Source of the DNA: Natrinema zhouii
GTDB lineage: Archaea; Halobacteriota; Halobacteria; Halobacteriales; Natrialbaceae
Assembly (NCBI RefSeq): GCF_013456555.2
Contig: NZ_CP084882.1
Span: 62,001-126,000, forward strand
Reading direction: 5' to 3'
DNA length: 64,000 nt
Shown piece after piece: positions 18,017-27,800 of the stretch (the stretch's first letter is position 1; the number at the start of each line of letters is the position of its first letter). Position numbers and translations under genes: made by a program. The notes under the pieces were generated by a model. It was not told where the DNA came from. It saw only the letters and a list, made by a program, of their open reading frames with translations, and did no database searches.

Positions 18017-18694
18017 CTAGCTCAGCACGTCGAACTCTTTTCGCGTTCCGAGTCGGCCGGGTTCGAACGCCGCACCGATATCGGCGTAGTACAGCGCCAA
18101 ATTCGCCTCGAGGTCCGTCACGAGATAGTGATTGATCACCGATGTCAGTTGCTCGCACACGTCGTCGGTCCCCGATTCGAGAACCTCAAGGTACAGAGGT
18201 CCGAGTTCTTCCCCGAAGCGCGTGTTGTCCACCGGTTGGCCGTTCCAGACTGTCGTCGGTTCGGGGAATCCATAGGAGACAAGGCATTCCTCGAGTGACG
18301 GCCACTTATCGCCCGTACGATCGCAGACCGCCTTTCGGTCGGCGAACAGATCGACGTGAGTCCCGAGTACGTCGACCTCGGAGAGGAAGTTCTCGGCACC
18401 GAGTCGGTAAAGCCGATCGGAGAGGAACTCAAGGTCAAAGTCCTGGCCGTGGAAGGTGACCAGAGCGTCGGCACCGGCGTTATCGATCGATTGGAATGCG
18501 CGGGCGATCATGGCCGCTTCGTCGTCGCCGCTCCGGTGGAACGTCTGGTAGGACACGTCGTCCGCTGATGCGCCCCGGTCATGGGTTGCGATGCCGACCG
18601 AGACCGTCTCGCCTTGGTCAGGCTTGTAGTGGGTCGTTTCGATATCGAGTGTGACAATGCGGTCGTAGCCGGCGTCGTCGCGATCGTATTGCAT
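18017..18694 (-). CDS. DEDD-type 3'-5' exonuclease (PolB exonuclease-like)
   Basis: 225 residues. The exonuclease motifs are clear: Exo I in VTLDIETTHY, Exo II in TFHGQDFDLEFL and the Exo III region in YLVTDLEANLALY, where the Tyr and Asp are four residues apart as in DEDDy enzymes. It has no polymerase domain, so it is the stand-alone type of predicted exonuclease found in archaea. It likely trims 3' ends of DNA or RNA in the cytoplasm, and on a plasmid may help replication or repair. The leader repeat L2 lies just upstream of its start (57 bp gap). Confidence 0.8.
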   Translation of the reverse strand: MQYDRDDAGYDRIVTLDIETTHYKPDQGETVSVGIATHDRGASADDVSYQTFHRSGDDEAAMIARAFQSIDNAGADALVTFHGQDFDLEFLSDRLYRLGAENFLSEVDVLGTHVDLFADRKAVCDRTGDKWPSLEECLVSYGFPEPTTVWNGQPVDNTRFGEELGPLYLEVLESGTDDVCEQLTSVINHYLVTDLEANLALYYADIGAAFEPGRLGTRKEFDVLS

Positions 18695-18750
18695 TCACTA
18701 TCTATTTGAATTCGTGACTATATAAATTACCGACACCGCACCGAAAGTGG

Positions 18751-18893
18751 AATGGGCAGACGGCGAAAGGGAGAACATGCGAGTACCGTGGTTCCCTGGT
18801 GTCCCTGTCGGCCGGTCGCCACAGCCGGCCGTGCGGAGTCACCATGCCCCGTGAGATATTGCTTCGGGCGTGATTCAGTAGGTGAGACAATCA
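18751..18893 (-). repeat. Leader repeat, copy L2
   Basis: Second copy of the leader, with hairpin arms CGGCCGG (18809-18815) and CCGGCCG (18825-18831). It precedes the exonuclease gene on the same strand. In the minus-strand reading a short frame beginning M-x-TPHGR is shared with L3 and L4, so a leader peptide is possible. Confidence 0.6.
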
Positions 18894-19189
18894 GATCAGT
18901 ACGAATTCCCATAATTCGGTCGAGGGATAGAAATACAGCAGTACGAATAGTAAACCAACGGCGAGTGCAGCGAGTCGTTCTTTCATACGTTATATTCTAT
19001 TTCAGGGTACAAAATAGGTAGTCAGTCGTTGGCCCGCTTCACCCGATTTCCCTAGTCTCGCCCACCCAAGAGTGCCGCCTGTCGGGATAATACTTATTTG
19101 TATTATCTGCACATCTAATAAATAGGGTTCGGGCCGTTCGCACACACGAGGCGGCCAGCGGAATCTGGCAGGCGAGTACGAATGACGAA
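18894..19189. other. Gene-free AT-rich spacer
   Basis: This stretch of about 300 bp holds no defendable gene. It contains AT-rich tracts near 18960-19015 and 19085-19125 that could be promoters for nothing visible. Confidence 0.35.
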
Positions 19190-19666
19190 TCAGGCGTATC
19201 GCATCCCTTCTTGAATTCGGCCGTTAATGTGGGTGAAAAGTCCTAATGCGAGCAACATCGAAATAGCAACGAGATGGAGTGAGACGGTCGTCACACTGAA
19301 TGTGTCACCAAGAAGATGGGAAGACGCAATTGAGGCACCCGCCGCGGCAGGGATCGTGAGAAGTTGGAACAGCGTTGTGAAGGTGACAGTAATCGCTGCG
19401 ACGACCACTGCATGGAGAACATGATCAACCCGAGTCGTCAGATTAGGAGTAGCGGTTTTTCTACTAACTGGAGCTGTGATTTTGTCCAACCATCTCTCGC
19501 CTAATTCCCTGATTAGGGCCGGGTCTTGCGGCTCTATTCCACAATAGGTTCCGATCTTGTTTGTTCCGAGGATCGTTGCCTGCCAGATCGCGGAGCACTT
19601 TACACCGAATATCAATAGGCCCCAGAAAATGGTTACTGTCTGTGCATACATCTCAATCTGGACCAT
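19190..19666 (-). CDS. Four-helix membrane protein, unknown
   Basis: 158 residues with about four predicted membrane helices: near the N-terminus (TVTIFWGLLIFGVKCSAI), two in the middle to second half (HAVVVAAITVTFTTLFQLL and a short following segment) and one near the end (LHLVAISMLLALGLFT). A polar loop with charged residues (about residues 45-80) lies between. No family was recognised. It is next to the ParB-like gene but separated by 52 bp; a functional link is not evident. Confidence 0.55.
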   Translation of the reverse strand: MVQIEMYAQTVTIFWGLLIFGVKCSAIWQATILGTNKIGTYCGIEPQDPALIRELGERWLDKITAPVSRKTATPNLTTRVDHVLHAVVVAAITVTFTTLFQLLTIPAAAGASIASSHLLGDTFSVTTVSLHLVAISMLLALGLFTHINGRIQEGMRYA

Positions 19667-19718
19667 AGTCTTACATCAACTCGATTGACTAAAAAGGTAA
19701 GCTAGGGGTTTTTGCCGT

Positions 19719-20132
19719 CTAATCCGTGATCCCATATCCTTCTGCCCGCATGAGTTCGGCGACCGCTTCGGGATTCTCGAAAGCGTATTTCAGTGCGAAC
19801 TCTCGAGCATCCGTTTTCGAAACCTCGCTAGTCTCAAGGGCGTCCGCAAGATCGTTTCGAAAGGCCGACTCCTGGTCATTCACGTCGCTTCGAAGGTGGA
19901 CCTCGATTCGCTCGTCGCGCTCGTCCCCGACCTTGCTCCGACGGACGAAGTACGGATACTCGTGCTCGTCGTCGGATTCCGGTTCGGTCGTCGTCGGTTC
20001 GGTCTTTGGTTCGTCACGATCGCCGCGGCCGTCGTCGGTCGAGTCAGGCCGTTGGGGTTCGTCTTCGGACGTCTCCTTGCTTGAGTCGTCGCCACTGAAA
20101 TCGAGGCTCCCCGAGCCCTTTTTCATCGGCAT
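19719..20132 (-). CDS. ParB-like partner of ParA, cassette 1
   Basis: 137 residues, with a long acidic, disordered N-terminal half (SDDSSKETSEDEP-like and TTTEPESDDEHEY) and a folded C-terminal half starting RRSKVGDERDERIEVHLRSD. Its start overlaps the ParA stop (shared bases at 20132), the standard arrangement of a partition operon. Archaeal plasmid partition proteins of this size bind DNA through the C-terminal part and activate the ATPase through a short basic or acidic tail. No ParB-spo0J domain is present. The comparable gene in cassette 2 (60742-61158) has the same layout. Confidence 0.65.
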   Translation of the reverse strand: MPMKKGSGSLDFSGDDSSKETSEDEPQRPDSTDDGRGDRDEPKTEPTTTEPESDDEHEYPYFVRRSKVGDERDERIEVHLRSDVNDQESAFRNDLADALETSEVSKTDAREFALKYAFENPEAVAELMRAEGYGITD

Positions 20133-21121
20133 TAGGCCGTCACCTCGCGTTCAGCGTCGTCAATAGTGAACGTCCGCTCGCCGTGGTCGTCGATATCCAG
20201 CGTGAGTTGCGGATCGATCTCGGCGTCGAAGGTCTCGGTCGCGACGAACGCGGCCAGCTCGTAGATATCCCGAAGCGTCTCGAGTTCGCGGTCGTAGACG
20301 CCACGCTTGCCGGGCTCGCTGACCATTTCGTCGCCTTGCTCGAAGGTTTTCCACCGTTCTTCGACCACCTTGTACGCCGACCCGCGGGCTTCCCACATGG
20401 CGTCCATGAGGCTTTCACGAGCGGGTATCGCAACCGGCGTCGAATACATCTCGTTATCTTTGAACTGCTTGGTGTACTGCGTGTGGGCGTTCGTCTGGCC
20501 GATCGCCGTCGGCACAACACACGATAGGCCGACCTCGATATCCAGTTGGTCACTCATGTTCTCGACCATTTCCTCGAGCCCGTCGAGACTTAGGTTGCCT
20601 TTCCCCGCGGGTTTGACCGGCGCAACGAGCGTTCGTAGCGCGTAAATCGCGTTGTACAGCAGGTCCTCGGCTCGGGCGTTCGGGTCAATGAGTACCGCAT
20701 TGTACTGGTCCTGTAGCTGCTGTTCGTTCCACAGCAGGTCGTACAGCAACTCAAAACGCGGGAACTCGTCGCGACTCATGTTCTTCATGCCCGTTTCGTA
20801 GGCGATCTTTTGCTCGAGGTTCGATGTGAAATCGCCGAGCATGTCGTGGCTCGGGATCACGTCGACGCCCTCACTCGAGGTTTCGATAAGGCCCTCGAAG
20901 TCACCCTCCGGCATTTCGAGGATGTGCCTCACGAGGTTGTCAGCGTCTGAGTCGCTACGATTTTCGCCCACGTCGAACAGACTCGTCAGGTTGCCCTCCT
21001 GTGGATCTAAATCTATCACGCAGACGTCGAGCCCCATCCGCTCGAGGCTGACGGCGAGGTTCGCCGTGGTGGTCGTTTTGAACGTCCCTCCCGATTCGGA
21101 GTAGACGACTACAGATATCAT
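20132..21121 (-). CDS. parA: ParA/Soj-type partition ATPase, cassette 1
   Basis: 329 residues from the ATG at 21121 (an upstream TTG at 21124 is not preferred). The deviant Walker A reads ESGGTFKTTTTAN and the Walker A' region VIDLDPQEGNLT is intact. This makes it a ParA-class ATPase that positions plasmid copies before division. The phrase EGVDVIPSHDMLGD is shared with the second ParA here, so the two are paralogues of one family though clearly diverged. A cluster of TCTGT repeats precedes the gene and may be its operator or centromere. Confidence 0.88.
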   Translation of the reverse strand: MISVVVYSESGGTFKTTTTANLAVSLERMGLDVCVIDLDPQEGNLTSLFDVGENRSDSDADNLVRHILEMPEGDFEGLIETSSEGVDVIPSHDMLGDFTSNLEQKIAYETGMKNMSRDEFPRFELLYDLLWNEQQLQDQYNAVLIDPNARAEDLLYNAIYALRTLVAPVKPAGKGNLSLDGLEEMVENMSDQLDIEVGLSCVVPTAIGQTNAHTQYTKQFKDNEMYSTPVAIPARESLMDAMWEARGSAYKVVEERWKTFEQGDEMVSEPGKRGVYDRELETLRDIYELAAFVATETFDAEIDPQLTLDIDDHGERTFTIDDAEREVTA

Positions 21122-21149
21122 CAACAGACGATACAGTCAATACGCACAT

Positions 21150-21240
21150 AAATCTGTTTCAGGCAACTGGTACAGTTTTCTGTTACGTGTCTCTGTTACA
21201 GTAGTCTGTTCGGTGTATCTGTAGCAGTCGTCTGTAACGC
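21150..21240. promoter_or_regulatory. TCTGTTAC-type repeats before parA cassette 1
   Basis: Within 90 bp upstream of parA the motif TCTGT recurs about six times, as TCTGTTAC, TCTGTTAC, TCTGTTCG, TCTGTAGC, TCTGTAAC and TCTGTTTC. Spacing is about 10 to 15 bases. Such arrays next to parAB are usually the operator and centromere (parS) where the ParB-like protein binds. Spacing and role should be tested. Confidence 0.55.
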
Positions 21241-21394
21241 CCCCGCCTTGCGATTTTGGTTTCCATAAAACAGGATCACTTACGAGTAAGATAGTACTTG
21301 TTTCGGTACTTCGGTGATGGTCGCCGATCTGCGTGGCGCCCACCACCGCGTGCCTCTGACAAACAGCCACCGCCGTAACGGTCGAACCCCGCGG

Positions 21395-21985
21395 GAGGCA
21401 ACTGACAACCCACGGACGACCGGCAGACGCGACGGCCAGACACGGCTTTCGAGCGGCGCTGTATAGCGATTGTGGTGGCAACCGTCACGGACCAAATACT
21501 GTTGGCGTCGGACTCAACACGATTGTGGCCCTGTATTCGACTGTCGCGTCTGCCCCCCAGTACGCGACGCGCCCGCCGATCCCCCAGTCATCTTAGGCGG
21601 GCACTTTTCGAGACACACCGAATTTCGAGTGAAACCCATTGGGCGTGGTGTTGATGGTACTCGAGCACGTTTTACTGTCTGTCGCGTTGTGCAAACGCGA
21701 CAGGCACTGCTATCAGGTTCCCATACACCCCTGGTACACAGCCTTGTCCAGCAGTGGGCGCATGCCACCAGATCCCGCTGGTGGGCACTTTTCGAGACAC
21801 ACCGGGTTTCGAGTGAAACCGCCGGCCACGAGATTGATAACGACTGCCATGATAGCACCGACTGTCGCGTGCGAGGCACGCGCGACGCTTCGATCATCTC
21901 ACACCCGGCGGTAGTTGTTGCCACGGCTTTCGCCGGGCTCGCCGCTGTCCCATTTTGGAAGACACCCCTCATTCGAAGTGAAAAG
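21395..21985. other. Origin-like block A: three hairpin + ORB-like units
   Basis: Non-coding block with three repeats of a composite unit. Each has a GTCGCGT...ACGCGAC hairpin (21543-21568, 21679-21703, 21864-21886) and then an ORB-like element of about 30 bases (21605-21635, 21789-21819, 21953-21984). Read on the minus strand the last ends in GAGGGGTGTC, the G-rich core of haloarchaeal origin recognition boxes. Homologous blocks lie at 47972-48392 and 62362-62590. Probably a plasmid replication origin; an RNA is the alternative. Confidence 0.55.
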
Positions 21986-21993
21986 CAGCTTAG

Positions 21994-22227
21994 TTAGTCG
22001 TCGGTCTGAAAGAGCCGATCGTCGAACGTCCCTTCCGGCGGGTGGCGAGTGTGGATCGGTTGATCGGCGTCGATCGTCGCGCTCAGCGAACTCAGACAGT
22101 AGGGATCCCGAAGGACCGACCAACCCTCGCGGTCGAACACGATTTCGATATCATCCGGGTGTGCCTGGCACTCCGGGCAGTAGAGATTTGTGTACTTGCC
22201 GTCGGGGGTCGATTTAGGATTGGGCAT
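21994..22227 (-). CDS. 77-residue protein next to origin-like block
   Basis: Reads MPNPKSTPDGKYTNLYCPEC, then a central part (VFDREGWSVLRDPYCLSSL) and a conserved end (FDDRLFQTDD). The CPEC at the start plus one later Cys could hold zinc. A frameshifted homologue lies next to the second origin-like block (48400-48626) in the same orientation and at the same distance. The conserved link between this gene and the origin-like sequence suggests a role in replication or copy control. No family was recognised. Confidence 0.6.
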   Translation of the reverse strand: MPNPKSTPDGKYTNLYCPECQAHPDDIEIVFDREGWSVLRDPYCLSSLSATIDADQPIHTRHPPEGTFDDRLFQTDD

Positions 22228-22256
22228 CAGTGTCTACCTATGCGAGTCGGGGGTCG

Positions 22257-22545
22257 TCATTCATCGTCACTCACCTTTCTGAGTTCGTACCGGCCCGGTT
22301 CGGGAATGAGTCCACCTGCGACGAAATCGTTTCCCGATTCGTCAAGGGCTTTGAGCTGTAGACCAACGATAGAGTCGTCTTCGCTAATCCGGATGAACAC
22401 GCCACTGCGAGCGTCTCGTGTGTTCTCATCCGAGGTATCGTTTTGGTCCACCAGTTCCCCGAGTACCTCTCGTCCGTCATCGGTGAGCGAGTAGAGTCGC
22501 CCCCTCTTCGCATCCGGGTTGAGTACCTGGACGAGATCGTGTTCT
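22257..22545 (-). pseudogene. Winged-helix regulator, 5' end replaced
   Basis: The C-terminal part of a winged-helix protein is readable: LVQVLNPDAKRGRLYSLTDD, then GREVLGELVDQND and a C-terminal segment ending in VSDDE. The helix-turn-helix that should precede is missing, because about 22545 onward the opposite strand encodes a piece of a C2H2 small protein. The longer frame that runs to 22676 is a fusion artefact. It is therefore a truncated regulator, probably inactive. Confidence 0.6.
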
Positions 22546-22715
22546 TGGACCACGAGTGTCCATCGCCCGACGACTGCGACTTTGCGGCCGAGCTCATCGA
22601 GCACGTCAACATCGAACACTCTGGAGAGTCTCAACGGGAGGACTGGCCGGCTACTGACGTCGCTCAGGAATGGCACTTGGACAAGGACGACAGCAACGAA
22701 TCAGCCGATGAGTAA
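22545..22715 (+). pseudogene. C2H2 small-protein fragment
   Basis: The plus-strand frame carries CPSPDDCDFAAELIEHVNIEHSGE, matching the finger of the intact gene at 17434-17556 (CPSPDCGY...EHVNTEH). It continues 23 residues further than that gene (through DVAQEWHLDKDDS to ESADE). Its 5' end is lost where it meets the truncated winged-helix gene. A recombination scar between two copies of this module is the likely origin. Confidence 0.5.
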
Positions 22716-23039
22716 CCGAACTTCTCTCACATTTATCGACCGGTAACACTACTGTAACCGCCCTACACGGCCAATAGAGTTAATCGTGAACGGACTCCAG
22801 ATACTGATGACGAGGGAGGGTCCGGTTGACTATTCAACGCTGACCCACTCCGAGACAAACCCTCGTCACAACTGAGATCGGATCGCGTTCCGACTGAGTC
22901 AATAGCCAAATTGATAGGGTCCGATCTCGGTCCCACCCCTGGGGCACATCACAAAGGGGATGGGGGCTCTAACGCTGGCCTCTGGCCGGCGTTTCTGGGA
23001 TGCGTGAGTTTATATACTAAGCCGCAACCAACATCGGCG
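22716..23039. other. Gene-free region with two long inverted repeats
   Basis: The 324-bp gap has two nested inverted repeats: GACGAGGG at about 22811 with CCCTCGTC at about 22861, and GAGATCGGA (near 22876) with TCCGATCTC (near 22921). A TATA box TTTATATA (23009-23016) precedes the next ATG by 24 to 31 bases. The repeats could be a termination or initiation structure for replication; nothing proves it. Confidence 0.4.
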
Positions 23040-23234
23040 ATGCCTCTCACCGATCGGCAGGAAGACCTCCTAATCGCCGTCGCACTGACCGAGTTCTCAG
23101 TCCACTACGAACGCGCCGATCGCGAGCTCGCCGAGTGCGCGTGGCAGCTGGCCGCCGACCGTCTCGTCGATCATGACGTCGGGCCCGCTGAGGCCGTCGA
23201 TACACTCGAGATTGGCAGTGATCATAATGAGTAA
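23040..23234 (+). CDS. 64-residue helical protein, unknown
   Basis: Starts at the ATG at 23040, just behind a good TATA box (23009-23016), so it is probably leaderless. The product (MPLTDRQEDLLIAVALTEFS, then ADRELAECAWQLAADRLVDH) is predicted helical and acidic. Longer upstream reading lacks support. It sits 47 bp before the zinc-ribbon/Mrr-like gene on the same strand and may share its transcript. No family was recognised. Confidence 0.55.
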   Translation: MPLTDRQEDLLIAVALTEFSVHYERADRELAECAWQLAADRLVDHDVGPAEAVDTLEIGSDHNE

Positions 23235-23281
23235 GTAGATCGGTAGTCACCCTTTTGAACTATCAGACGAGATAGGTAGTC

Positions 23282-24673
23282 ATGGAATGCCCGTCATGTG
23301 GTGACGAAATAGAAGACGGCAGTCAGTTCTGCCGCTTCTGTGGTGAGGAACTACCTGCTGTTCCTGGCGATTTTGATTTGAAAACTGAGCTTCAGTCGAT
23401 GGATGATTACGAATTCGAGCACTTCGTCGGTGACCTCTGGGAAGAGATGGGGTGGGACTGCGAAGTCTCGACAGCGTCGAATGACAAGGGGATTGACGTC
23501 CGGGCTCGGAAAACGGCCCCGTATGAACAGAAGGCACTGATTCAGGCGAAACGCTATACTAAGGGAAACAAGGTTGGAAGCCCTGATATCCAGCAATACT
23601 CGAGCCTCAAACACCAGGAGGCCAACGTCGACAAGGTGATTATGGTGACATCATCCTCGTACTCGAGGAATGCTGAAGAGTTGGCTGGCGATCTAAACGT
23701 GAAGCTCATCGACGGTGACGATCTCGTCAACCTCATTGATCAGGCCGAGGCTGATCACCTGATTGAAGATTACTTCGATGTCAATCCCGAGGAACAGGTG
23801 ACCGAGGAAACGGAGTCGGAAGCGGAAGTTGAGGAGGTATCGCCTGTAGAAACATACGAATACCGGAGAGAATCGCCCAACACGGAACGAGACTCAGAAA
23901 CTGACAGGGAAATGGCCAGGTCAACAGCCAATTCCGCAGACGAAGATGGAGAAATCCCGCTTCCGGATACAATCTGGACGACCGTGATCGGTACATGCAC
24001 TGCTGGATGGGTCATGTTCTTCGTCCTTGAAGGAGTTATTCCAGATACTCTGCTCGGGTTCATCGTTTTTGTTTCGTGGATAGGTCTGCCAATCGGCATC
24101 TTCATGGATTCACGTGCGACGCGTGAAGTTGCCCCCTGGCCCAAGTATCGCAAGACATACCTCTTCTGTTCAGCGATGATATTCTTCGGCCTACTTGTCG
24201 GTTGTTGGTATCTACTGCTCCGGAAGGCCGTAAAACAGGGCCACAGTGATATTGCGGTTTCAACACCTTCAACGGCTACAGCGGAGAAAAACCCCCAGAC
24301 ATCAGCTGACGATATTGAACTCAACGTCACGATGCACGGTCCCGGACACGCTGTCGGAAAGGACTACGAGTTCGAACATCATTCCGACGCGCTTGGGAAA
24401 ATACAGGAACTGAAAGACGAGGAGAGATACGAGGAACTCGATCAACTTCTTCAGTGGTGCATCAATGAAACCGAACAGGAGAGTCGTCGGACCGAGCAAG
24501 GGGTCGTTCCTCACTTCTACGAAGAACTGGCGAAGCTATATCGACAACACGACATGTATGAAAAAGAGATTAAGATTCTCGAGCAGTTTGCCGAGCAGGA
24601 GCACGCACCGGGAAAGAAACCCCGGAAGCTCTTAGAGCGTCTAGGACGAGCACGACAGTTAGCAGAACAGTAG
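23282..24673 (+). CDS. Zinc-ribbon / Mrr-like nuclease / membrane / helical-repeat protein
   Basis: 463 residues with four parts. A zinc ribbon is at 1-27 (CPSCGD and CRFCGE). A restriction-endonuclease (Mrr-type) domain follows at about 35-150, with GIDVRA and IQAKRY giving the D...QxK nuclease pattern. A charged linker leads to two or three membrane helices at about 235-310. The C-terminal 110 residues are helical and TPR-like (EERYEELDQLLQWCINE). Mrr nucleases cut modified or foreign DNA; a membrane-anchored version with a repeat tail is unusual for simple restriction. It may be a defence or DNA-sensing protein. No methylase is nearby. Confidence 0.75.
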   Translation: MECPSCGDEIEDGSQFCRFCGEELPAVPGDFDLKTELQSMDDYEFEHFVGDLWEEMGWDCEVSTASNDKGIDVRARKTAPYEQKALIQAKRYTKGNKVGSPDIQQYSSLKHQEANVDKVIMVTSSSYSRNAEELAGDLNVKLIDGDDLVNLIDQAEADHLIEDYFDVNPEEQVTEETESEAEVEEVSPVETYEYRRESPNTERDSETDREMARSTANSADEDGEIPLPDTIWTTVIGTCTAGWVMFFVLEGVIPDTLLGFIVFVSWIGLPIGIFMDSRATREVAPWPKYRKTYLFCSAMIFFGLLVGCWYLLLRKAVKQGHSDIAVSTPSTATAEKNPQTSADDIELNVTMHGPGHAVGKDYEFEHHSDALGKIQELKDEERYEELDQLLQWCINETEQESRRTEQGVVPHFYEELAKLYRQHDMYEKEIKILEQFAEQEHAPGKKPRKLLERLGRARQLAEQ

Positions 24674-24808
24674 CCCTACACCCGCTCACTGTTACGCTTC
24701 GTCCGATCGTTGACCATTCCGAATACGAGTGTTGTCTTGTGTCAACCATAGGTATCGTGTTCGTCAGTCCGCTAGCGCTGAGTGGCCCATCGAATCCTCG
24801 AGCGTCGT

Positions 24809-27800
24809 CTAGTCTGGTTTCTCTCCGAGTGTCACTACGTTGTGGTCAAACCGCTGTACAGCATCCGGTTTGGGTTTCAGTAACGGCGTGAGAACGTCGA
24901 GCCAGTCGTCGATCCACGGCCCGATTGCCCCTATGAGTGCGACCCGGTCTAATGGCTGTCCGAACGCGTCGATCAACTCGGGATCACCGAGATCGTAGCC
25001 GAGTTCCTCGAGTGCATCGAACAGGACGCCGTCGACGGTCGTCGTGTTGATTGATACGGACCCATCCTCGTAGCCCGGCTTCGTCGCATCGGTTTCAGGG
25101 ACGTACCAGGGTGCGATCGCGACCGTCCACTTGCGTCCATCGACGCGCTGGAGGATATCGAAGGCCGCGATCCGGTCGACGTGCTTGTCATAGGTCACGC
25201 CAGAACAGCCGACGCACTCGAGGATATCCGAGCGACCGATCGGGCCGTCAGCGGCGAGAATCGCTTTCAGGATCTTACCCGGCGTCGGTGCGGAGAGTGA
25301 CGGGAGCAGGCGGTCACCAGGCAGCGCTGCGAGCGCGTGTTCCACGTCGGAGATCGTCACATCACCCGGTCGCTTCGAACGCGTCAGCGCTGTCAGCGCG
25401 TCGACAACGTCGAACGGCGATCCAGTGTAGGCTTCGAACAGCCGAACCGTTCGGCGCATGGCCTCGGACTCGCGTGCCGGACAGAGGTTCTTTTTCTCGA
25501 GGACGGTCTCGACGGCGTGGCGCATTGACGAGTAATCGGAGACATCGGTCACCGGCACCTCGAGTTCCACGGGATCGTAGTCGGTGCGGTCGTCGAGTCG
25601 GTCGTCGTCGCGAGCGGCGATCGCCCCACGGATCTGTTCGGCGTGGCCCGTGATACCAGGACCAGAGATAACCCACGACGCTCGGAGGTGTGCGTTCGGG
25701 TCCGATGGGTCGATTTCGCGTCCCATCGCAGACTTGCGTTTCATGCTGTCTTCCTCCCAGAAATTCCGCTCGAGGGAGTGCATCCCGTAGGAGGCTTGCC
25801 GCGTCGAAATTTCCGAGAGGAAACGGCAGAACTGCGAGTCATTCAGGTTGTTCGGGTCGGGAACGCGAACCTCGATCGAGATATCGACGCCGATCGCATC
25901 GTACAGCGCCGTCGCGGACATGAGCAACCCGTGTGCCCGTCGAATGAGGTCGCCACGTTCGTCTTCCTCGAGATCGTCCAGCTCGCCAAGTTTGCCGAGC
26001 AGGACCGAACGGACACCGGCGTAGCGATCCTTGAGCTTATCGTAGGCGCGTTCGTCCTCCGAGAGCCACCCGACCTGGGCCGCTCGGACGAGATGGTCGT
26101 ATGCCTCTCGAGTCGTATTGACGGCGTCGCCGAAACAGTGCTCGAGTTCGTCACCGAGCGCCGACGGCGTGAGTACGGTGCTCCATAGCTTATCGCCAAG
26201 TAACGCGGTTGCAAGCCGCACCAGTGTCGGTATCGTTCCACCGTACTGCGTACTCACGGTAAGGTGGTCCTCCATGCAACTCACGTAGGTCACTCGCCCA
26301 TCGTCCCACCGTTCTACCGGATAGTCGTTCAGGTTCACACCATCCCGTGCGTCAGCCGCTGTAACTCGCGCGTGTAGCGGCCAACTGCTGTCGGCTACCT
26401 TCGGCAGCAACTGCACGTAGCCAGCCTCCGCGGGGTCGCCCGTATCGGCCAGCGCGGCTTCGGCTGGTACGCCGTCGTCCCCATCACCCATCCCGTTCGC
26501 CGTTCCATACACTGTACTTGCTGACTGACTGTTGGTCTCAGTAACGCTGTCAGATTCGGAGGATGGTTCGGACTTGTCGGGATCGTTGAATGTGGCGAAA
26601 ACGGACTCCTGATTCGGGTGAACGACCCGTCCGTCGTATGTAATCATGCTGGCCGCAACCTCGCCACGCTCTGTGAGCGTCATGGTGTTCTCTGTGCCGC
26701 GAGTATCGACGGCGACATATCCATGGTTGTCACAGAGCGAGTCGATGTACGGACGAATCGATCCCTTCGAAAGACCGTTTTCGTCGTCGTGAGCGAGGTC
26801 TTTGACCGTTGCACCGGGGTTGCGCTCGAGGTGGGTCAGGATCTTGAGCTTGCCCGCGCGCTTGTCCATCAACTCGAGGTCGGTGTAAATCGCTCCTTTG
26901 TCACAGTCGTTCGCAGCGTGCTCGGTTTCTTCCGGTTGACGCCCCGACATGGCAACCTGAGTAACGCAATCGGCGAACTCTGGGTGGCTCGATTCGAGGA
27001 TTCGGTGTACTCGAGGAGAGGTGACGATCGTGATGCCGACGGCGTCGGCGAGCGCTCTGAGAGTGGCGAGTGTCTTCCGGCGCGTACCGGCGTGGGTAGA
27101 CTCGAGCCACTGTTGGCCGTCGAATCGAACCACAAGTTCCGGGCGACTGTCGGTCGCCTGCAACACCGGAACGACAGTCTTCGCGAGGTCGTCGTGACCC
27201 AAGCCGAGTGCGTTCCGGCCAGTCCCGAGACTCGTCAGTGCGGTTTTGCCCCACTCTCGGTTCTGCTGGTGGCGCTCGTAGTTGTCTCCGATGAACTCCC
27301 GTTCGTCGAGATCGGTATCGTGGTACTTCTTCGTGTAGGAGGCCAGCACACTCGCGTAACTGGCCCGGCCGTCAGTGACGCCGCGGTCGGCGAGCACGCT
27401 GGCGAGCTGGCTGGCGGTGAGACCGCCATGTTCGGCATCGATGGCATCGGCGGCGCTGGCAACATGGGGTAACAGGTCCTCGAGTACGACAGGTAACCAT
27501 TCGGAGACTGTCGGCGTCACCTCCGCGGTGATCGTATCCAGGCGCTGTTGTTCAGGCGGCGTCGGCCGGATCTCGAGTGCCTGTTCGGGCTCACCGGTCT
27601 CGTCGATCTCCGGCTCACACTCGACAGGGTCGGGGTCGGTCAGCCGTCGGTCGTCGTCGCCGTCAAAGAAACCGTACTCGCCCTCGAGTTGGTCCTCGAG
27701 CGTGACGACGTTGCCCGCGATCGCGTCGGCCTGAGCTTCGAACGCATCGGAGCGCTGCTGAATGCGGTACTCGTTCAGCGTTTCAAACCGATTCCTGTCA

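Noticed and set aside
21395..21985. CRISPR array
   Set aside because: Repeats are only three, unevenly spaced, with hairpins between them and related blocks elsewhere; no cas genes.
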